Made by a program: the position numbers and the translations under genes
The notes under the pieces: model-generated
The model's input: the letters and a program-made list of their open reading frames with translations, nothing else
Told to the model about the DNA's origin: nothing
The model's database searches: none
Shown here: positions 1-7,129 of the stretch, piece by piece
How positions within the stretch are numbered: position 1 is the stretch's first letter
Layout of the letters: each line of letters begins with the position of its first letter
Origin: Jeotgalibaca porci
Lineage (GTDB): Bacteria; Bacillota; Bacilli; Lactobacillales; Aerococcaceae
DNA: 64,000 nt
Direction: 5' to 3'
NCBI RefSeq assembly: GCF_011299095.1
Contig: NZ_CP049889.1
Coordinates: 1-64,000, forward strand

Positions 1-62
1 TTTTTACTAATTAATTCGTTCAAATTGTTTGATAATATCTCTTTTGGATTGTGATTTTTCAT
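1..62 (-). CDS. Phage CI-like repressor, N-terminus only (cut by window edge)
   Basis: Only the first 20 codons are present, beginning with ATG on the minus strand at 62 and running off the left edge. The visible protein starts MKNHNPKEILSNNLNELI, which resembles the first helix of XRE-family phage repressors. A strong ribosome binding site (gaaaggagg on the minus strand, 70-78) precedes the ATG. It is divergent from the cro-like gene at 206 and shares an operator region with it, the standard lysogeny switch. The CI assignment rests mostly on context because the helix-turn-helix is outside the window. Confidence 0.7.
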   Translation of the reverse strand, partial: MKNHNPKEILSNNLNELISK

Positions 63-85
63 TTCGCTTCCTCCTTTCTACCTAT

Positions 86-114
86 AGTGTATCCCTAAGG
101 TAGGGAAAAGTAAA
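86..114 (-). promoter_or_regulatory. Promoter of the repressor gene (PR-type)
   Basis: Read on the minus strand, the -35 box is TTTACT (109-114) and the -10 box TACACT (86-91), with exactly 17 bp between them. It lies upstream of the repressor ATG at 62. The spacer contains a perfect 6-bp inverted repeat, TCCCTA-agg-TAGGGA, at 92-106. Confidence 0.6.
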
Positions 115-132
115 GTAAAAAAAGTAAATAAA

Positions 133-149
133 CCGCACTTTAAGTGTTG
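133..149. promoter_or_regulatory. Phage operator O1
   Basis: This 17-bp imperfect palindrome has half-sites CCGCACTT and AAGTGTTG and matches O2 and O3. Its centre is 20 bp (two helical turns) from that of O2. It overlaps the -35 box of the early promoter. Confidence 0.75.
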
Positions 150-175
150 ACTCCGTACTTAAAGTGCGGTATACT
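147..175 (+). promoter_or_regulatory. Early lytic promoter driving cro and the early genes
   Basis: The -35 box is TTGACT (147-152) and the -10 box TATACT (170-175), with a 17-bp spacer. Operator O2 (153-169) fills the spacer exactly and O1 (133-149) overlaps the -35 box, so repressor binding would block polymerase directly. This is one of the clearest promoters in the window. Confidence 0.85.
153..169. promoter_or_regulatory. Phage operator O2
   Basis: This 17-bp near-perfect palindrome (CCGTACTT-A-AAGTGCGG) lies exactly between the -35 and -10 boxes of the early promoter. It is the expected main site for CI and/or Cro. Confidence 0.8.
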
Positions 176-205
176 TTATTCAAGTTAAAGAAAGGAGGCA
201 TAGAA

Positions 206-406
206 ATGATTGCTGAAAAAGAACAATATTCAATCGCTGCGCTTAGGGAAGATAGAAATATGACTCAAGAAGCGTTGGCTATTAAGCTAGGAGTCAACCC
301 TAAGACTGTTTCTGAGTGGGAAAACAAGAAAGTATCTATCAAACCGTTGCATGTTTATGCAATAGCGTACGTTTTGAAAGTGGACGCTGATAAAATCAGA
401 GTCTAA
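206..406 (+). CDS. Cro-like XRE-family transcriptional regulator
   Basis: The product is a 66-residue DNA-binding protein made almost entirely of one XRE helix-turn-helix domain; the recognition-helix region reads NPKTVSEWENKK. The ATG at 206 follows AAAGGAGG at 191-198; an earlier in-frame codon at 164 lies within the promoter and O2 and is rejected. It is divergent from the repressor and is the first gene behind the early promoter, the usual Cro position. It probably binds operators O1-O3 and opposes CI. The family assignment is firm; the Cro role is inferred from position. Confidence 0.85.
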   Translation: MIAEKEQYSIAALREDRNMTQEALAIKLGVNPKTVSEWENKKVSIKPLHVYAIAYVLKVDADKIRV

Positions 407-421
407 TTTTTTTATTATTGA

Positions 422-438
422 CCGCACTTAAAGTACGG
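422..438. promoter_or_regulatory. Phage operator O3, downstream of cro
   Basis: CCGCACTT-A-AAGTACGG is a third copy of the operator, placed between cro and the next gene. The preceding bases give TTGACC (418-423) as in the early promoter, but the position of a -10 box holds GGGAAAG. It therefore looks like an operator without a working promoter, or one that acts through looping or as a roadblock. Confidence 0.75.
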
Positions 439-455
439 GGAAAGAGGTGTAAACC

Positions 456-650
456 ATGACCGAGTGGGTAAACATGAAATGGCTTATGGAACAGACCGGC
501 ATTAAGTCCCACGCAGCGATCAAGAAAAGAATTCTGGAACCGCATAAAGATGAATTGTGCAAGTTTGTGAGGTATCCGAAAAAACAGGGCGAGCCGTGGC
601 AATTTAGTAGGGTCCACATGACGGACTGGTTGAGAAATAACGTGGTATAG
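456..650 (+). CDS. DUF771-family phage protein (excisionase-like small protein)
   Basis: This 64-residue protein has the pattern WLMEQTGIKS...ILEPHKDEL...VRYPKKQGEPW typical of DUF771 proteins of Lactobacillales phages. These are small winged-helix-like proteins found just after cro; their function is not established. Starting residues plus a mixed Arg/Lys C-terminal half suggest nucleic-acid binding. A ribosome binding site (AAAGAGGTG) precedes the ATG, and operator O3 lies directly upstream. Confidence 0.65.
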   Translation: MTEWVNMKWLMEQTGIKSHAAIKKRILEPHKDELCKFVRYPKKQGEPWQFSRVHMTDWLRNNVV

Positions 651-660
651 GAGGGATAAC

Positions 661-789
661 ATGCAAATCTTTACAGACGAGTTCAAAACACTGATGGCGA
701 AAGCATTAGCATACACGATTGTATTTGGTCCAATAGTTTTGGCTTTATTGGTTGCTGGTGGAATTGAGAGAGGGTTGATTATACCGTGA
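661..789 (+). CDS. Small single-span membrane protein, 42 aa
   Basis: This short ORF has a good ribosome binding site (GGAGG just before the ATG). It encodes a hydrophilic N-terminus followed by one hydrophobic stretch (roughly residues 14-34, ALAYTIVFGPIVLALLVAGG) and a short charged tail. It is translationally coupled to the next gene: its TGA overlaps that gene's GTG. Function is unknown; small membrane proteins in phage early regions sometimes alter host envelope processes, but nothing here shows that. Confidence 0.55.
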   Translation: MQIFTDEFKTLMAKALAYTIVFGPIVLALLVAGGIERGLIIP

Positions 790-1031
790 CAGTAGACGAA
801 ATGAAAGAGCGTTGGGTTCATAAATATGATGTTGAGGTTTTGAGAACCATCTACAAAAACGAGATGACAGTCGCCGAATTTATCGAAGCACAAGAAGAAT
901 ACATTTATGAACTATCGCATAACTTAGAAAATCTACAAGAAGCGATTTATGACCTAGTCGTTTTATCAAGCGAAGCACGCAGAGCGACAAGGAACGAACC
1001 GTTGCTACTATCAAACATAAAAAAAGACTGA
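786..1031 (+). CDS. Hypothetical early phage protein, 81 aa
   Basis: I do not recognise this protein. It is acidic and helical, with a likely coiled-coil segment around residues 30-60 (EAQEEYIYELSHNLENLQEA). The GTG start at 786 overlaps the upstream stop in a GTGA arrangement; the alternative ATG at 801 would shorten it by five residues. The stop codon sits at the foot of a small hairpin (GACTGAC 1026-1032, GTCAGTC 1047-1053) that lacks a U-tract. Confidence 0.6.
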   Translation: MTVDEMKERWVHKYDVEVLRTIYKNEMTVAEFIEAQEEYIYELSHNLENLQEAIYDLVVLSSEARRATRNEPLLLSNIKKD

Positions 1032-1083
1032 CCGCCGGCAAGCAGAGTCAGTCACAAAAATAAATCTATTAAGGAGATTATAC

Positions 1084-1314
1084 ATGATTATCAACGAATT
1101 TCAAAGGTTCGAAGAACCAGAAACAGACTACTTTGAGTTAGAACAGTGGAACGGCGGAGAGATTTACCGTGGCGAAGAATATCTACATATGCAACACAAC
1201 GGCGATTTCGTCTTACTTGAAAAGGAAACTATCTTGGAATATCTATCGGATCACTACGACTTTACTTTAGAACTACTAGATAACGCAGCGATTAGAAAGG
1301 TGGCAGGGGAATAA
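1084..1314 (+). CDS. Hypothetical early phage protein, 76 aa
   Basis: This is a small, very acidic protein of unknown function with no recognisable motif. The ribosome binding site is AAGGAG at 1071-1076. Its TAA overlaps the ATG of the following Sak gene (TAATG), which argues for coordinated expression with the recombination genes. Confidence 0.6.
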   Translation: MIINEFQRFEEPETDYFELEQWNGGEIYRGEEYLHMQHNGDFVLLEKETILEYLSDHYDFTLELLDNAAIRKVAGE

Positions 1315-2033
1315 TGACTGATAAAAAAGTATTGAGTTTCGAGGAAATCAACCGCATTGACGTTTCCAAGCACATTGAGAAGAAGATGGGGTTGTCCTAC
1401 CTGTCGTGGGCATGGGCGCACGCTGAAATGAAGAAGATTGACCCAGACGCAAAGATTATTATTCATGAGTTTCCAGACTATATCCAACTAGGGGAGCAAG
1501 TGTTAACGGTTGATAAGCCTTTTTTGAAAGATGCAGGCGGAGCGTGGGTAAAAGTAACTGTTGTACTTAACGGCAAAGACGAAACGGAATGGTTGCCTGT
1601 TATGGATATGCGTAATAAGGCAATGGTTAGCCCGGACGCGATGGCAATCAACAAAGCGCACAAGCGTTGCTTCGTAAAAGCCTTAGCTTTGCACGGATTG
1701 GGGTTGTTTATCTATGCAGGAGAGGATTTACCAGAAGCAGAACCACCAAAGCCAGCAACGAAACAGCAACGTAAAATGTTAGGCGATTTAATCGAACAAG
1801 TTGCTCCGCACATTGGTAAGTCGTATGAAGCGATGGAGAAAATAATCATGAGCAAGAGCAAGGTAGAAGGACGCTTTGATAATATCACGAACGAAGATTA
1901 CGGAACAATGCTTAATTACGTAAAAGAATTGCTTGATTACTACGCAAAGAATCCGACTGAATCGAAAACGTACAAAGAGCCGGAAGTGGAACAAGAAGGA
2001 CTAAAGCTAGAATATCCAGAAGCGAAGAAGTGA
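1314..2033 (+). CDS. Sak-type single-strand annealing protein (DUF1071 family)
   Basis: The 239-residue product matches the Sak/DUF1071 family of phage recombinases. Recognisable parts are the N-terminal LSYLSWAWAHAEM segment, the central VSPDAMAINKAHKRCFVKALALHGLGL segment split around residues 105-135, and a Lys/Glu-rich C-terminal tail. These proteins anneal complementary single strands during phage recombination and replication, usually with a phage SSB and nuclease. An HNH nuclease follows directly and SSB and RusA lie downstream, completing a recombination module. The exact Sak subfamily is not resolved. Confidence 0.8.
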   Translation: MTDKKVLSFEEINRIDVSKHIEKKMGLSYLSWAWAHAEMKKIDPDAKIIIHEFPDYIQLGEQVLTVDKPFLKDAGGAWVKVTVVLNGKDETEWLPVMDMRNKAMVSPDAMAINKAHKRCFVKALALHGLGLFIYAGEDLPEAEPPKPATKQQRKMLGDLIEQVAPHIGKSYEAMEKIIMSKSKVEGRFDNITNEDYGTMLNYVKELLDYYAKNPTESKTYKEPEVEQEGLKLEYPEAKK

Positions 2034-2037
2034 TGGC

Positions 2038-2688
2038 ATGGAGTTTACAGGTAAGTTAATCCAACGGAAAGGTGACAAAGGTTACATCGAAATAGAAGGT
2101 GTTAACTGGTACGAAGTAAACAAGAAAGCAAGCGGTGCGATCGTGGTAGAAATTGAAGAAAAAGAACACATATCTAATGAACAACGCCGTTTGCTTTATG
2201 CCTTGTGGCGTGACTACGAAGTATATACAGGAACACCACTTGATGCGGTAGAAGCATGGTTCAAGTATAACTACATGTTAGAACGAAATTTAGACGGTCT
2301 GCCAAGCCTTTCTAGGGGCGCGATGAGTAAACACATGGCAACGGACTTCATCACGTACACGCTTGAGTATTACTTAAATAACGGCGTACCTTTTGCACAG
2401 CAAGACTGGTACAAAGGCGCTGACATTGATCGTGTGTGTTACGCCATGCTGATGAACCGCATTTGTTTTGTCTGCGGAAAGGAAAAAGCGGATATGGCGC
2501 ATGTGGAAACTGTCGGCGCTGGACGAAAACGGAGCAAGGTAGACCATACGAAACACCACTTCATGAGCTTATGCAGGCAACACCACCAAGAACAGCACGC
2601 AATCGGGATAGAGTCATTCATGAATAAATATGTGGTTACGGCAATCAAGTTGGACAAGGAACAGTTGAAGCAGTTAGGAGTGATGTGA
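2038..2688 (+). CDS. Putative HNHc nuclease of the recombination module
   Basis: The 216-residue protein has an N-terminal domain common to phage NinB/YqaN-like proteins and a C-terminal HNH-type zinc nuclease. Visible elements are CFVCGKEK (CxxC), DMAHVETVGAGR, DHTKHHFMSLC and HHQEQH. It follows the annealing protein by 4 bp and overlaps the next gene by 4 bp. The likely role is DNA cleavage during recombination or replication; the family name is firmer than the biochemical role. Confidence 0.75.
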   Translation: MEFTGKLIQRKGDKGYIEIEGVNWYEVNKKASGAIVVEIEEKEHISNEQRRLLYALWRDYEVYTGTPLDAVEAWFKYNYMLERNLDGLPSLSRGAMSKHMATDFITYTLEYYLNNGVPFAQQDWYKGADIDRVCYAMLMNRICFVCGKEKADMAHVETVGAGRKRSKVDHTKHHFMSLCRQHHQEQHAIGIESFMNKYVVTAIKLDKEQLKQLGVM

Positions 2689-3497
2689 ATTTGAGCGATA
2701 ACAAAAAGTACTACTACCTGAAGTTGAAAGACAATTTTTTCGATAGCGACTCCATGATTATTATGGAAAGCATGCAAGATGGTTACAAGTATTCAAATAT
2801 CCTACTGAAGTTATACTTACGCAGTTTAAAAAACGAAGGAAAATTGATGTTCAACGACCGCATACCTTATAACTCAACCATTTTGGCACAAGTTACACGC
2901 CATAGCGTGGGGGACGTTGAGAAAGCGGTCAAAGTTTACCAAGAACTAGGATTGATAGAGGTTCTGGATAACGGAGCAATCTATATAACGGATATCCAGA
3001 ATTTCATTGGAGAGTCCAGTACAGAAGCAGATAGAAAAAGAGCTTATAGAAACCGCATAGAAGCTGAGAAAAAAAATGTTCCTTTGTTAGAAGGACAAAT
3101 GTCGGACAAATGTCCGGACAAATCTCCACCAGAGTTAGAGATAGAGTTAGAGATAGAGAAAGAGTTAGAGAAAGATATATTGTCCGGCAAAGCCGAACCG
3201 CATATCCCTTTCCAAGAAGTTGTTGAGTATCTGAACGAAAAAGCGGAAACAAAATACAGGCATACAGGTAAAAAAACACAAACGCTTATAAAAGCAAGAT
3301 GTAGCGAAGGGTTTAGCCTTGATGACTTCAAAAAAGTAATTGATATAAAAGTTAACGAGTGGCTGAACGATAAGTCTATGAATAAATACTTACGGCCAGA
3401 AACATTGTTCGGCACAAAGTTTGAGAGTTATCTGAACCAAAAACAAAAAGGAGGTATCGGAGGCTATGACACAAGCGAATATGACGACTTTTTCTAG
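2685..3497 (+). CDS. Phage replisome organizer (winged-helix N-terminal domain)
   Basis: The first ~120 residues (KKYYYLKLKDNFFDSDSM..., then a winged-helix region ending in DIQNFIGE) match the phage replisome-organizer N-terminal domain. A charged linker follows, then a C-terminal DnaD/DnaB-like region near residues 165-260. Such proteins bind the phage origin and recruit the helicase loader, which is the next gene. The GTG at 2685 overlaps the previous stop; a TTG at 2691 also fits the AGGAG at 2676. The linker is encoded by purine-rich short repeats (3135-3178). Confidence 0.75.
   Translation: MNLSDNKKYYYLKLKDNFFDSDSMIIMESMQDGYKYSNILLKLYLRSLKNEGKLMFNDRIPYNSTILAQVTRHSVGDVEKAVKVYQELGLIEVLDNGAIYITDIQNFIGESSTEADRKRAYRNRIEAEKKNVPLLEGQMSDKCPDKSPPELEIELEIEKELEKDILSGKAEPHIPFQEVVEYLNEKAETKYRHTGKKTQTLIKARCSEGFSLDDFKKVIDIKVNEWLNDKSMNKYLRPETLFGTKFESYLNQKQKGGIGGYDTSEYDDFF
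3135..3178 (+). repeat. Short purine-rich tandem repeats inside the replisome organizer gene
   Basis: Copies of GAGTTAGAGATA and the related GAGAAAGAGTTAGAGAAA run in tandem and encode an alternating Leu-Glu-Ile-Glu linker. In several Gram-positive phages the replication origin lies within the organizer gene as repeated iterons, so this is a candidate origin element; low coding complexity alone could also explain it. Confidence 0.45.
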
Positions 3498-4299
3498 CAT
3501 GGGCGACTTTCTCAAAGAAAGAATGGTAACTACTGACATCGTTTGTCCTACTCACGGCTGTAATTTGGTTTCCGCTTTTGATAGAGAGCCGATTTGCATG
3601 GAGTGTATAAAAATAGAAAAAGATAAATTAGAGCGTGAAATGATTGAAAGAGCAAGCGCTGAGTATTACAAGAAAAATACCTATAACTGGTTAGGGATGC
3701 ATTCAATCTTCTTAGATGAAACTCTAAAACATGCAACGTTTGACAGTTACCAAGCAACGGACGATGAAACCGAACTTAACAAACAACTGGCATTGAACAT
3801 TGCGCGCAGGTACTACAAAGGCGCAAACAACAACACAATATTTACAGGCAAAGCGGGGACCGGAAAAAGCCATTTATCTATGGCCATGCTGCAAGTCGTG
3901 AATGAACACAGTGATCCATACCGTAAATGCTTGTTTGTATCTTTGGACGAATTGATGCGTCGGATTAAAGACAGTTTTAACAACAAGCAAAGCTATTACA
4001 CCGAGCAACGCATGATTGACCTATTGACCGAAGCTGATTTGTTGGTACTGGATGATTTGGGAGCAGAAACGGGAGCAGTCACAACGGACCGGACGGCAAC
4101 AGACTTCACGACACGAACACTTTACGCCATCATCAACGGCCGGATGAACAAGCCGACTATCATTACAACCAACTTGAACAGCAAGGATATGGCCAAAATG
4201 TACGATAGCAAGCTGATTTCTCGCATGTTTAGAGGTGCAGAAGGGCACGTTATCAAGTTTGAAAAGACAAATGACAAGCGCAGAACAATCGAATTTTAG
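3466..4299 (+). CDS. DnaC/DnaI-like helicase loader (AAA+ ATPase)
   Basis: The 277-residue protein has an N-terminal zinc-ribbon-like set of cysteines (C27, C32, C44, C47). An AAA+ core follows, with Walker A GKAGTGKS (128-135), Walker B LLVLDDLG, and sensor-I-like ITTNLN. It is a loader that places the replicative helicase on the origin with help from the upstream replisome organizer. Its start overlaps that gene by 32 bp, preceded by GGAGG. No helicase gene follows, so the phage probably recruits the host DnaC/DnaB helicase. Confidence 0.85.
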   Translation: MTQANMTTFSSMGDFLKERMVTTDIVCPTHGCNLVSAFDREPICMECIKIEKDKLEREMIERASAEYYKKNTYNWLGMHSIFLDETLKHATFDSYQATDDETELNKQLALNIARRYYKGANNNTIFTGKAGTGKSHLSMAMLQVVNEHSDPYRKCLFVSLDELMRRIKDSFNNKQSYYTEQRMIDLLTEADLLVLDDLGAETGAVTTDRTATDFTTRTLYAIINGRMNKPTIITTNLNSKDMAKMYDSKLISRMFRGAEGHVIKFEKTNDKRRTIEF

Positions 4300-4308
4300 G
4301 AGGCTACC

Positions 4309-5094
4309 ATGTTTGAACCAGAAGTTATCTATCCAGAAAAGCAACCAAAAGTAGAGTTGTATCACGACAATTTACAAAATTACAAAAGGTATAACATTCC
4401 GCCAGCGCAACTCGTAATCGCGGATATTCCTTACAACATCGGTAAAAATGCCTATGGTAGCAGTTTGGAGTGGTATGTAGACGGCGACAGAACCAAAGGA
4501 GAGAGCAATAAAGCTGGTAAGTCGTTTTTTAACACTGATGAAAATTTCAACATTGCGGAGTTCTTCCACTTTGCCAACAAACTAATAAAGAAAGAGCCAA
4601 AAGAAAAAGGTAAAGCAGGAGCGATGATTGTATTCTGTGCATTTCAACAAATGCAAATGGTAACGGAATACGGAAAGAAGCACGGTTTTAATAATTCATA
4701 TCCGCTTATTTTTACAAAAAAATCAAGTTCACAAGTTTTAAAAGCAAACATGAAAATAGTTGGTGCGTGTGAATATGCAGTGGTGTTATACCGTGACAAA
4801 CTACCAAAATTTAATAATGACGGTCAAATGGTACTCAATCACATGCCATGGATAGTTGATAACACCGTTCCGAAGATACACCCGACTCAAAAACCAATAC
4901 CGGTTCTAAAGCGTCTAATAAGTATTTTTACAGACCCGGGAGATGTAGTCATTGATCCGTGCGCCGGAAGTGGTTCGACACTTAAGGCCGCAGCCGAACT
5001 AGGCAGAAATGCGTATGGATTTGAAGTATACAAAGAGTTTTATGACAAAGCGCAAACTCAAATGTTAACGAATTTTGAGACATCACTATTTTAG
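4309..5094 (+). CDS. Phage DNA methyltransferase (beta-class, N6-adenine or N4-cytosine)
   Basis: The catalytic motif DIPY (residues 39-42) comes before the AdoMet-binding motif DPCAGSGST (216-224), the order of beta-class amino-methyltransferases. No restriction enzyme lies nearby, so it is an orphan modification enzyme. It probably protects phage DNA from host restriction or marks it for replication or packaging. The 261-residue length fits the family. The target base and recognition site cannot be read from sequence. The ribosome binding site is TAGGAGG just before the ATG. Confidence 0.85.
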   Translation: MFEPEVIYPEKQPKVELYHDNLQNYKRYNIPPAQLVIADIPYNIGKNAYGSSLEWYVDGDRTKGESNKAGKSFFNTDENFNIAEFFHFANKLIKKEPKEKGKAGAMIVFCAFQQMQMVTEYGKKHGFNNSYPLIFTKKSSSQVLKANMKIVGACEYAVVLYRDKLPKFNNDGQMVLNHMPWIVDNTVPKIHPTQKPIPVLKRLISIFTDPGDVVIDPCAGSGSTLKAAAELGRNAYGFEVYKEFYDKAQTQMLTNFETSLF

Positions 5095-5105
5095 GAGAGT
5101 GCAGC

Positions 5106-5261
5106 ATGAAAGAACTAATGCCGGGCGTGTGGCAATTCACGCATGACAAACCTTTGACAGAAGTTGAATGGCAAGCGCGCAGGAAGCATATGCGTGAGGA
5201 GTTAAAGGAAAAGAAAGCGGAGGCGGTAAGTGATGACAGTTCCGCACGTTATTCTGATTGA
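5106..5261 (+). CDS. Hypothetical small charged protein, 51 aa
   Basis: Starting at an ATG with a TAGGAGAG ribosome binding site, this ORF encodes a basic/acidic helical peptide (MKELMPGVWQFTHDKPLTEV...). Its 3' end overlaps the next gene by about 30 bp. It is of unknown function and the protein-like composition and spacing favour it being real. Confidence 0.5.
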   Translation: MKELMPGVWQFTHDKPLTEVEWQARRKHMREELKEKKAEAVSDDSSARYSD

Positions 5262-5421
5262 CGCAAAATTTATCTGGAGTCAAAAAGAAGTAGAAGATTT
5301 CCGGGCAATGTGGGAATGCGGGCTTTCGCTATTTGAGATAGCCGAACAAATGAACGAAGACCCGGATAACATCGCATTGCTTGTAATAGACCAAGCAAAG
5401 AAAAGAAAAATAGGGGGATAA
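5230..5421 (+). CDS. Hypothetical phage protein with helix-turn-helix-like region, 63 aa
   Basis: The 63-residue product contains [35 protein letters not shown] split into two helices and reads like a short helix-turn-helix of the kind found in small phage regulators. GTG at 5230 or ATG at 5233 could start it; GGAGG at 5219-5223 serves both. It ends 5 bp before the SSB gene. DNA binding is an inference. Confidence 0.6.
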   Translation: MMTVPHVILIDAKFIWSQKEVEDFRAMWECGLSLFEIAEQMNEDPDNIALLVIDQAKKRKIGG

Positions 5422-5426
5422 ACAAC

Positions 5427-5885
5427 ATGATAAACAACGTAACGCTTACAGGTAGATTAACCAAAGATGTTGATTTGAGATATACAGGGACAGGAACGGC
5501 AGTGGCAAGTTTTAGTATGGCGGTTGACCGTCAATTCAAGAACGCAAATGGCGAAAAGGAAACGGACTTTATCAACGTGGTGGCCTGGAGAAAGACGGCT
5601 GAGACCTTAGCCGAACACACACGCAAAGGTTCGCTAATCGGAATTGTCGGACGTATCCAAACACGCAACTATGAAGGCAATGACGGAAAACGTGTTTACG
5701 TAACAGAAGTAGTCGCAGACAGTTTCACGTTCCTAGAAAGCAAAAAACAACAAGAAAGCAACGGTTCTGGTAATAACCAAGGAAGTTATCAAGGAAACAG
5801 CAATAATCGCACACAGGCGCAAAATGACCCGTTTCTAAGTAGTGGCAAAGAAATAAACGTTGATGAATTTGAAATGCCATTTTAG
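5427..5885 (+). CDS. ssb: Single-stranded DNA-binding protein
   Basis: A typical 152-residue bacterial-type SSB: an N-terminal OB-fold ([19 protein letters not shown], then VNVVAW-like [12 protein letters not shown]) to about residue 105, a Gln/Asn/Gly-rich disordered linker, and the acidic C-terminal tip DEFEMPF. It coats single strands during phage replication and recombination and recruits partners through the tip. It lies between the replication genes and the RusA resolvase and is probably co-transcribed with both. Confidence 0.95.
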   Translation: MINNVTLTGRLTKDVDLRYTGTGTAVASFSMAVDRQFKNANGEKETDFINVVAWRKTAETLAEHTRKGSLIGIVGRIQTRNYEGNDGKRVYVTEVVADSFTFLESKKQQESNGSGNNQGSYQGNSNNRTQAQNDPFLSSGKEINVDEFEMPF

Positions 5886-5895
5886 GAGGTAGCCA

Positions 5896-6279
5896 ATGCT
5901 GAAATTGACCGTAACAGGCAGACCGATAACTAAAAAGAACAGTCAGCAAATAATACCGAATCGGAGGACAGGGCGTTCAATCGTCCTTCCTTCCAAACAA
6001 TTTAAAGTGTACCAGAAAGAGTTCTTACGACAAACGCAGAAAAACAGACCAAAAGAGCCAATTGACGAACCTATTACGCTGACAGCTTGCTACTACATGC
6101 CGACCAGACACCGAGTGGACATTACCAACTTGATGAGCGCAACGCATGATTTGCTACAAGATGCAGCGATCATCGCAGACGATTGTATGAAAATCGTGAA
6201 ATCGGTAGATGGCACACGCGTTTATTACGACAAGGAAAATCCAAGAGTTGAAATTGAAATAACGAAATTTAGGGAGTGA
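5896..6279 (+). CDS. RusA-family Holliday junction resolvase
   Basis: The 127-residue protein has the RusA signature. Catalytic and structural acids lie in RVDITNL (D75), HDLLQDA (D85, D89) and IIADD (D95, D96), after a basic N-terminal strand. RusA enzymes cut four-way junctions symmetrically, here to resolve phage recombination intermediates before packaging. It follows SSB by 10 bp with a TAGGAGG ribosome binding site at the junction. Confidence 0.85.
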   Translation: MLKLTVTGRPITKKNSQQIIPNRRTGRSIVLPSKQFKVYQKEFLRQTQKNRPKEPIDEPITLTACYYMPTRHRVDITNLMSATHDLLQDAAIIADDCMKIVKSVDGTRVYYDKENPRVEIEITKFRE

Positions 6280-6283
6280 GCAT

Positions 6284-6463
6284 GTGGAATACGCAGTTTA
6301 CAAAGGCGATGAACTACTGGTTATCGGCACGTTAGAAGAATGTGCGGAAGCGTTAAAAGTGAAGCCTGCAACCATATTGTTTTATCAGTCTGGCGTTTAC
6401 CAAAGACGCGGAAAAAACTCAAATAAAAGGCGCATAGCGATTAAATTGGAGGACCAACCATGA
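6284..6463 (+). CDS. Hypothetical small phage protein with specificity-helix-like motif, 59 aa
   Basis: The frame opens with GTG at 6284 after GGGAG; an ATG at 6282 in another frame stops after 17 codons. The protein (VEYAVYKGDELLVIGTLEECAEALKV... split) resembles small Lactobacillales phage proteins with a YKGDE start, a predicted helix-turn-helix (EECAEALKVKPATI) and a basic middle. It overlaps the next gene through CATGA. Function is unknown. Confidence 0.6.
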   Translation: MEYAVYKGDELLVIGTLEECAEALKVKPATILFYQSGVYQRRGKNSNKRRIAIKLEDQP

Positions 6464-6684
6464 ACAGACAGCAAGTCCTTAAAGTACAAATAGCAGACCA
6501 TGAACACAGACAATACAAAGCCAACGCACCGGAAACATTGCAGGAAGATAAAGCGTTTATGAACCGAATGCAAAAAGTACGCTTTCATAACTTTAGTGAA
6601 GGAGAAATGAGACGACTGTGGCGCATTGGCTTACGTGGCAATGAAGCACGAGAAAGAGGCGAGCGAGATGGCAGTACCAAATGA
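6460..6684 (+). CDS. Hypothetical phage protein, 74 aa
   Basis: This basic, Arg/Glu-rich small protein starts at an ATG overlapping the previous stop (ATGA) with TTGGAGG upstream. No motif is recognised. Its last codons overlap the next gene in a different frame, so one of the two could be slightly over-extended. Confidence 0.5.
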   Translation: MNRQQVLKVQIADHEHRQYKANAPETLQEDKAFMNRMQKVRFHNFSEGEMRRLWRIGLRGNEARERGERDGSTK

Positions 6685-7129
6685 AGTATACGCATTATTG
6701 AGGGAATTTGATAAAGAATACGGCAGCCACTGGGAAAGAATACCCGAAACAGACGAACGCTTGCTGAAAGTGCGACTGTTGTTAGAACCGGATTATGTCA
6801 CAAAGCGAAAAAACAGAGTAGGCAGAGGAAACCGCAAAATACTGTGGACGGATGAGATGGACGAGTATTTGACGGAAAACGACGGTAAAACACTAGCAGA
6901 ATTAAGTAGACTAATGAACATCAGCGCACAATCAATTAGTAGACGGAGAAACCACCTTGGCATGAAAAATGTAAGTCAGACAGAAGCGAATGGTGGGATC
7001 ATCTACACAGACGCAGACGGAAATGAACACATCTATGCGAGCGTGACACTAGCGAGAATTGCAACCAGACTACCACGCAAAACCATTTACAAGGCATTGA
7101 AAATTGGGAAGGAGTGGCGGTATGCGTAA
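6668..7129 (+). CDS. Phage DNA-binding-like protein with helix-turn-helix region, 153 aa
   Basis: Residues ~55-100 (ILWTDEMDEYLTENDGKTLAEL, continuing with SRLMNISAQSISRRRNHLG) look like a SANT/homeodomain-like or helix-turn-helix fold that reads DNA. A short C-terminal domain follows (YASVTLARIATRLPRKTIYKALKIGKEWRYA in parts), of the kind in intron-endonuclease NUMOD modules. No nuclease motif is present. The start is the ATG at 6668 after AAGAGGCGAG; the frame extends upstream to a TTG at 6626, which lacks a ribosome binding site. A regulatory role is inferred. Confidence 0.6.
   Translation: MAVPNEVYALLREFDKEYGSHWERIPETDERLLKVRLLLEPDYVTKRKNRVGRGNRKILWTDEMDEYLTENDGKTLAELSRLMNISAQSISRRRNHLGMKNVSQTEANGGIIYTDADGNEHIYASVTLARIATRLPRKTIYKALKIGKEWRYA

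Noticed and set aside
396-893. Minus-strand ORF of 165 aa opposite the early phage genes
   Set aside because: It runs against three small genes with ribosome binding sites and has no ribosome binding site itself.
1026-1053. Hairpin GACTGAC/GTCAGTC as terminator
   Set aside because: A 14-nt loop and no T-run; it lies between co-directional early genes that are expected to be co-transcribed.
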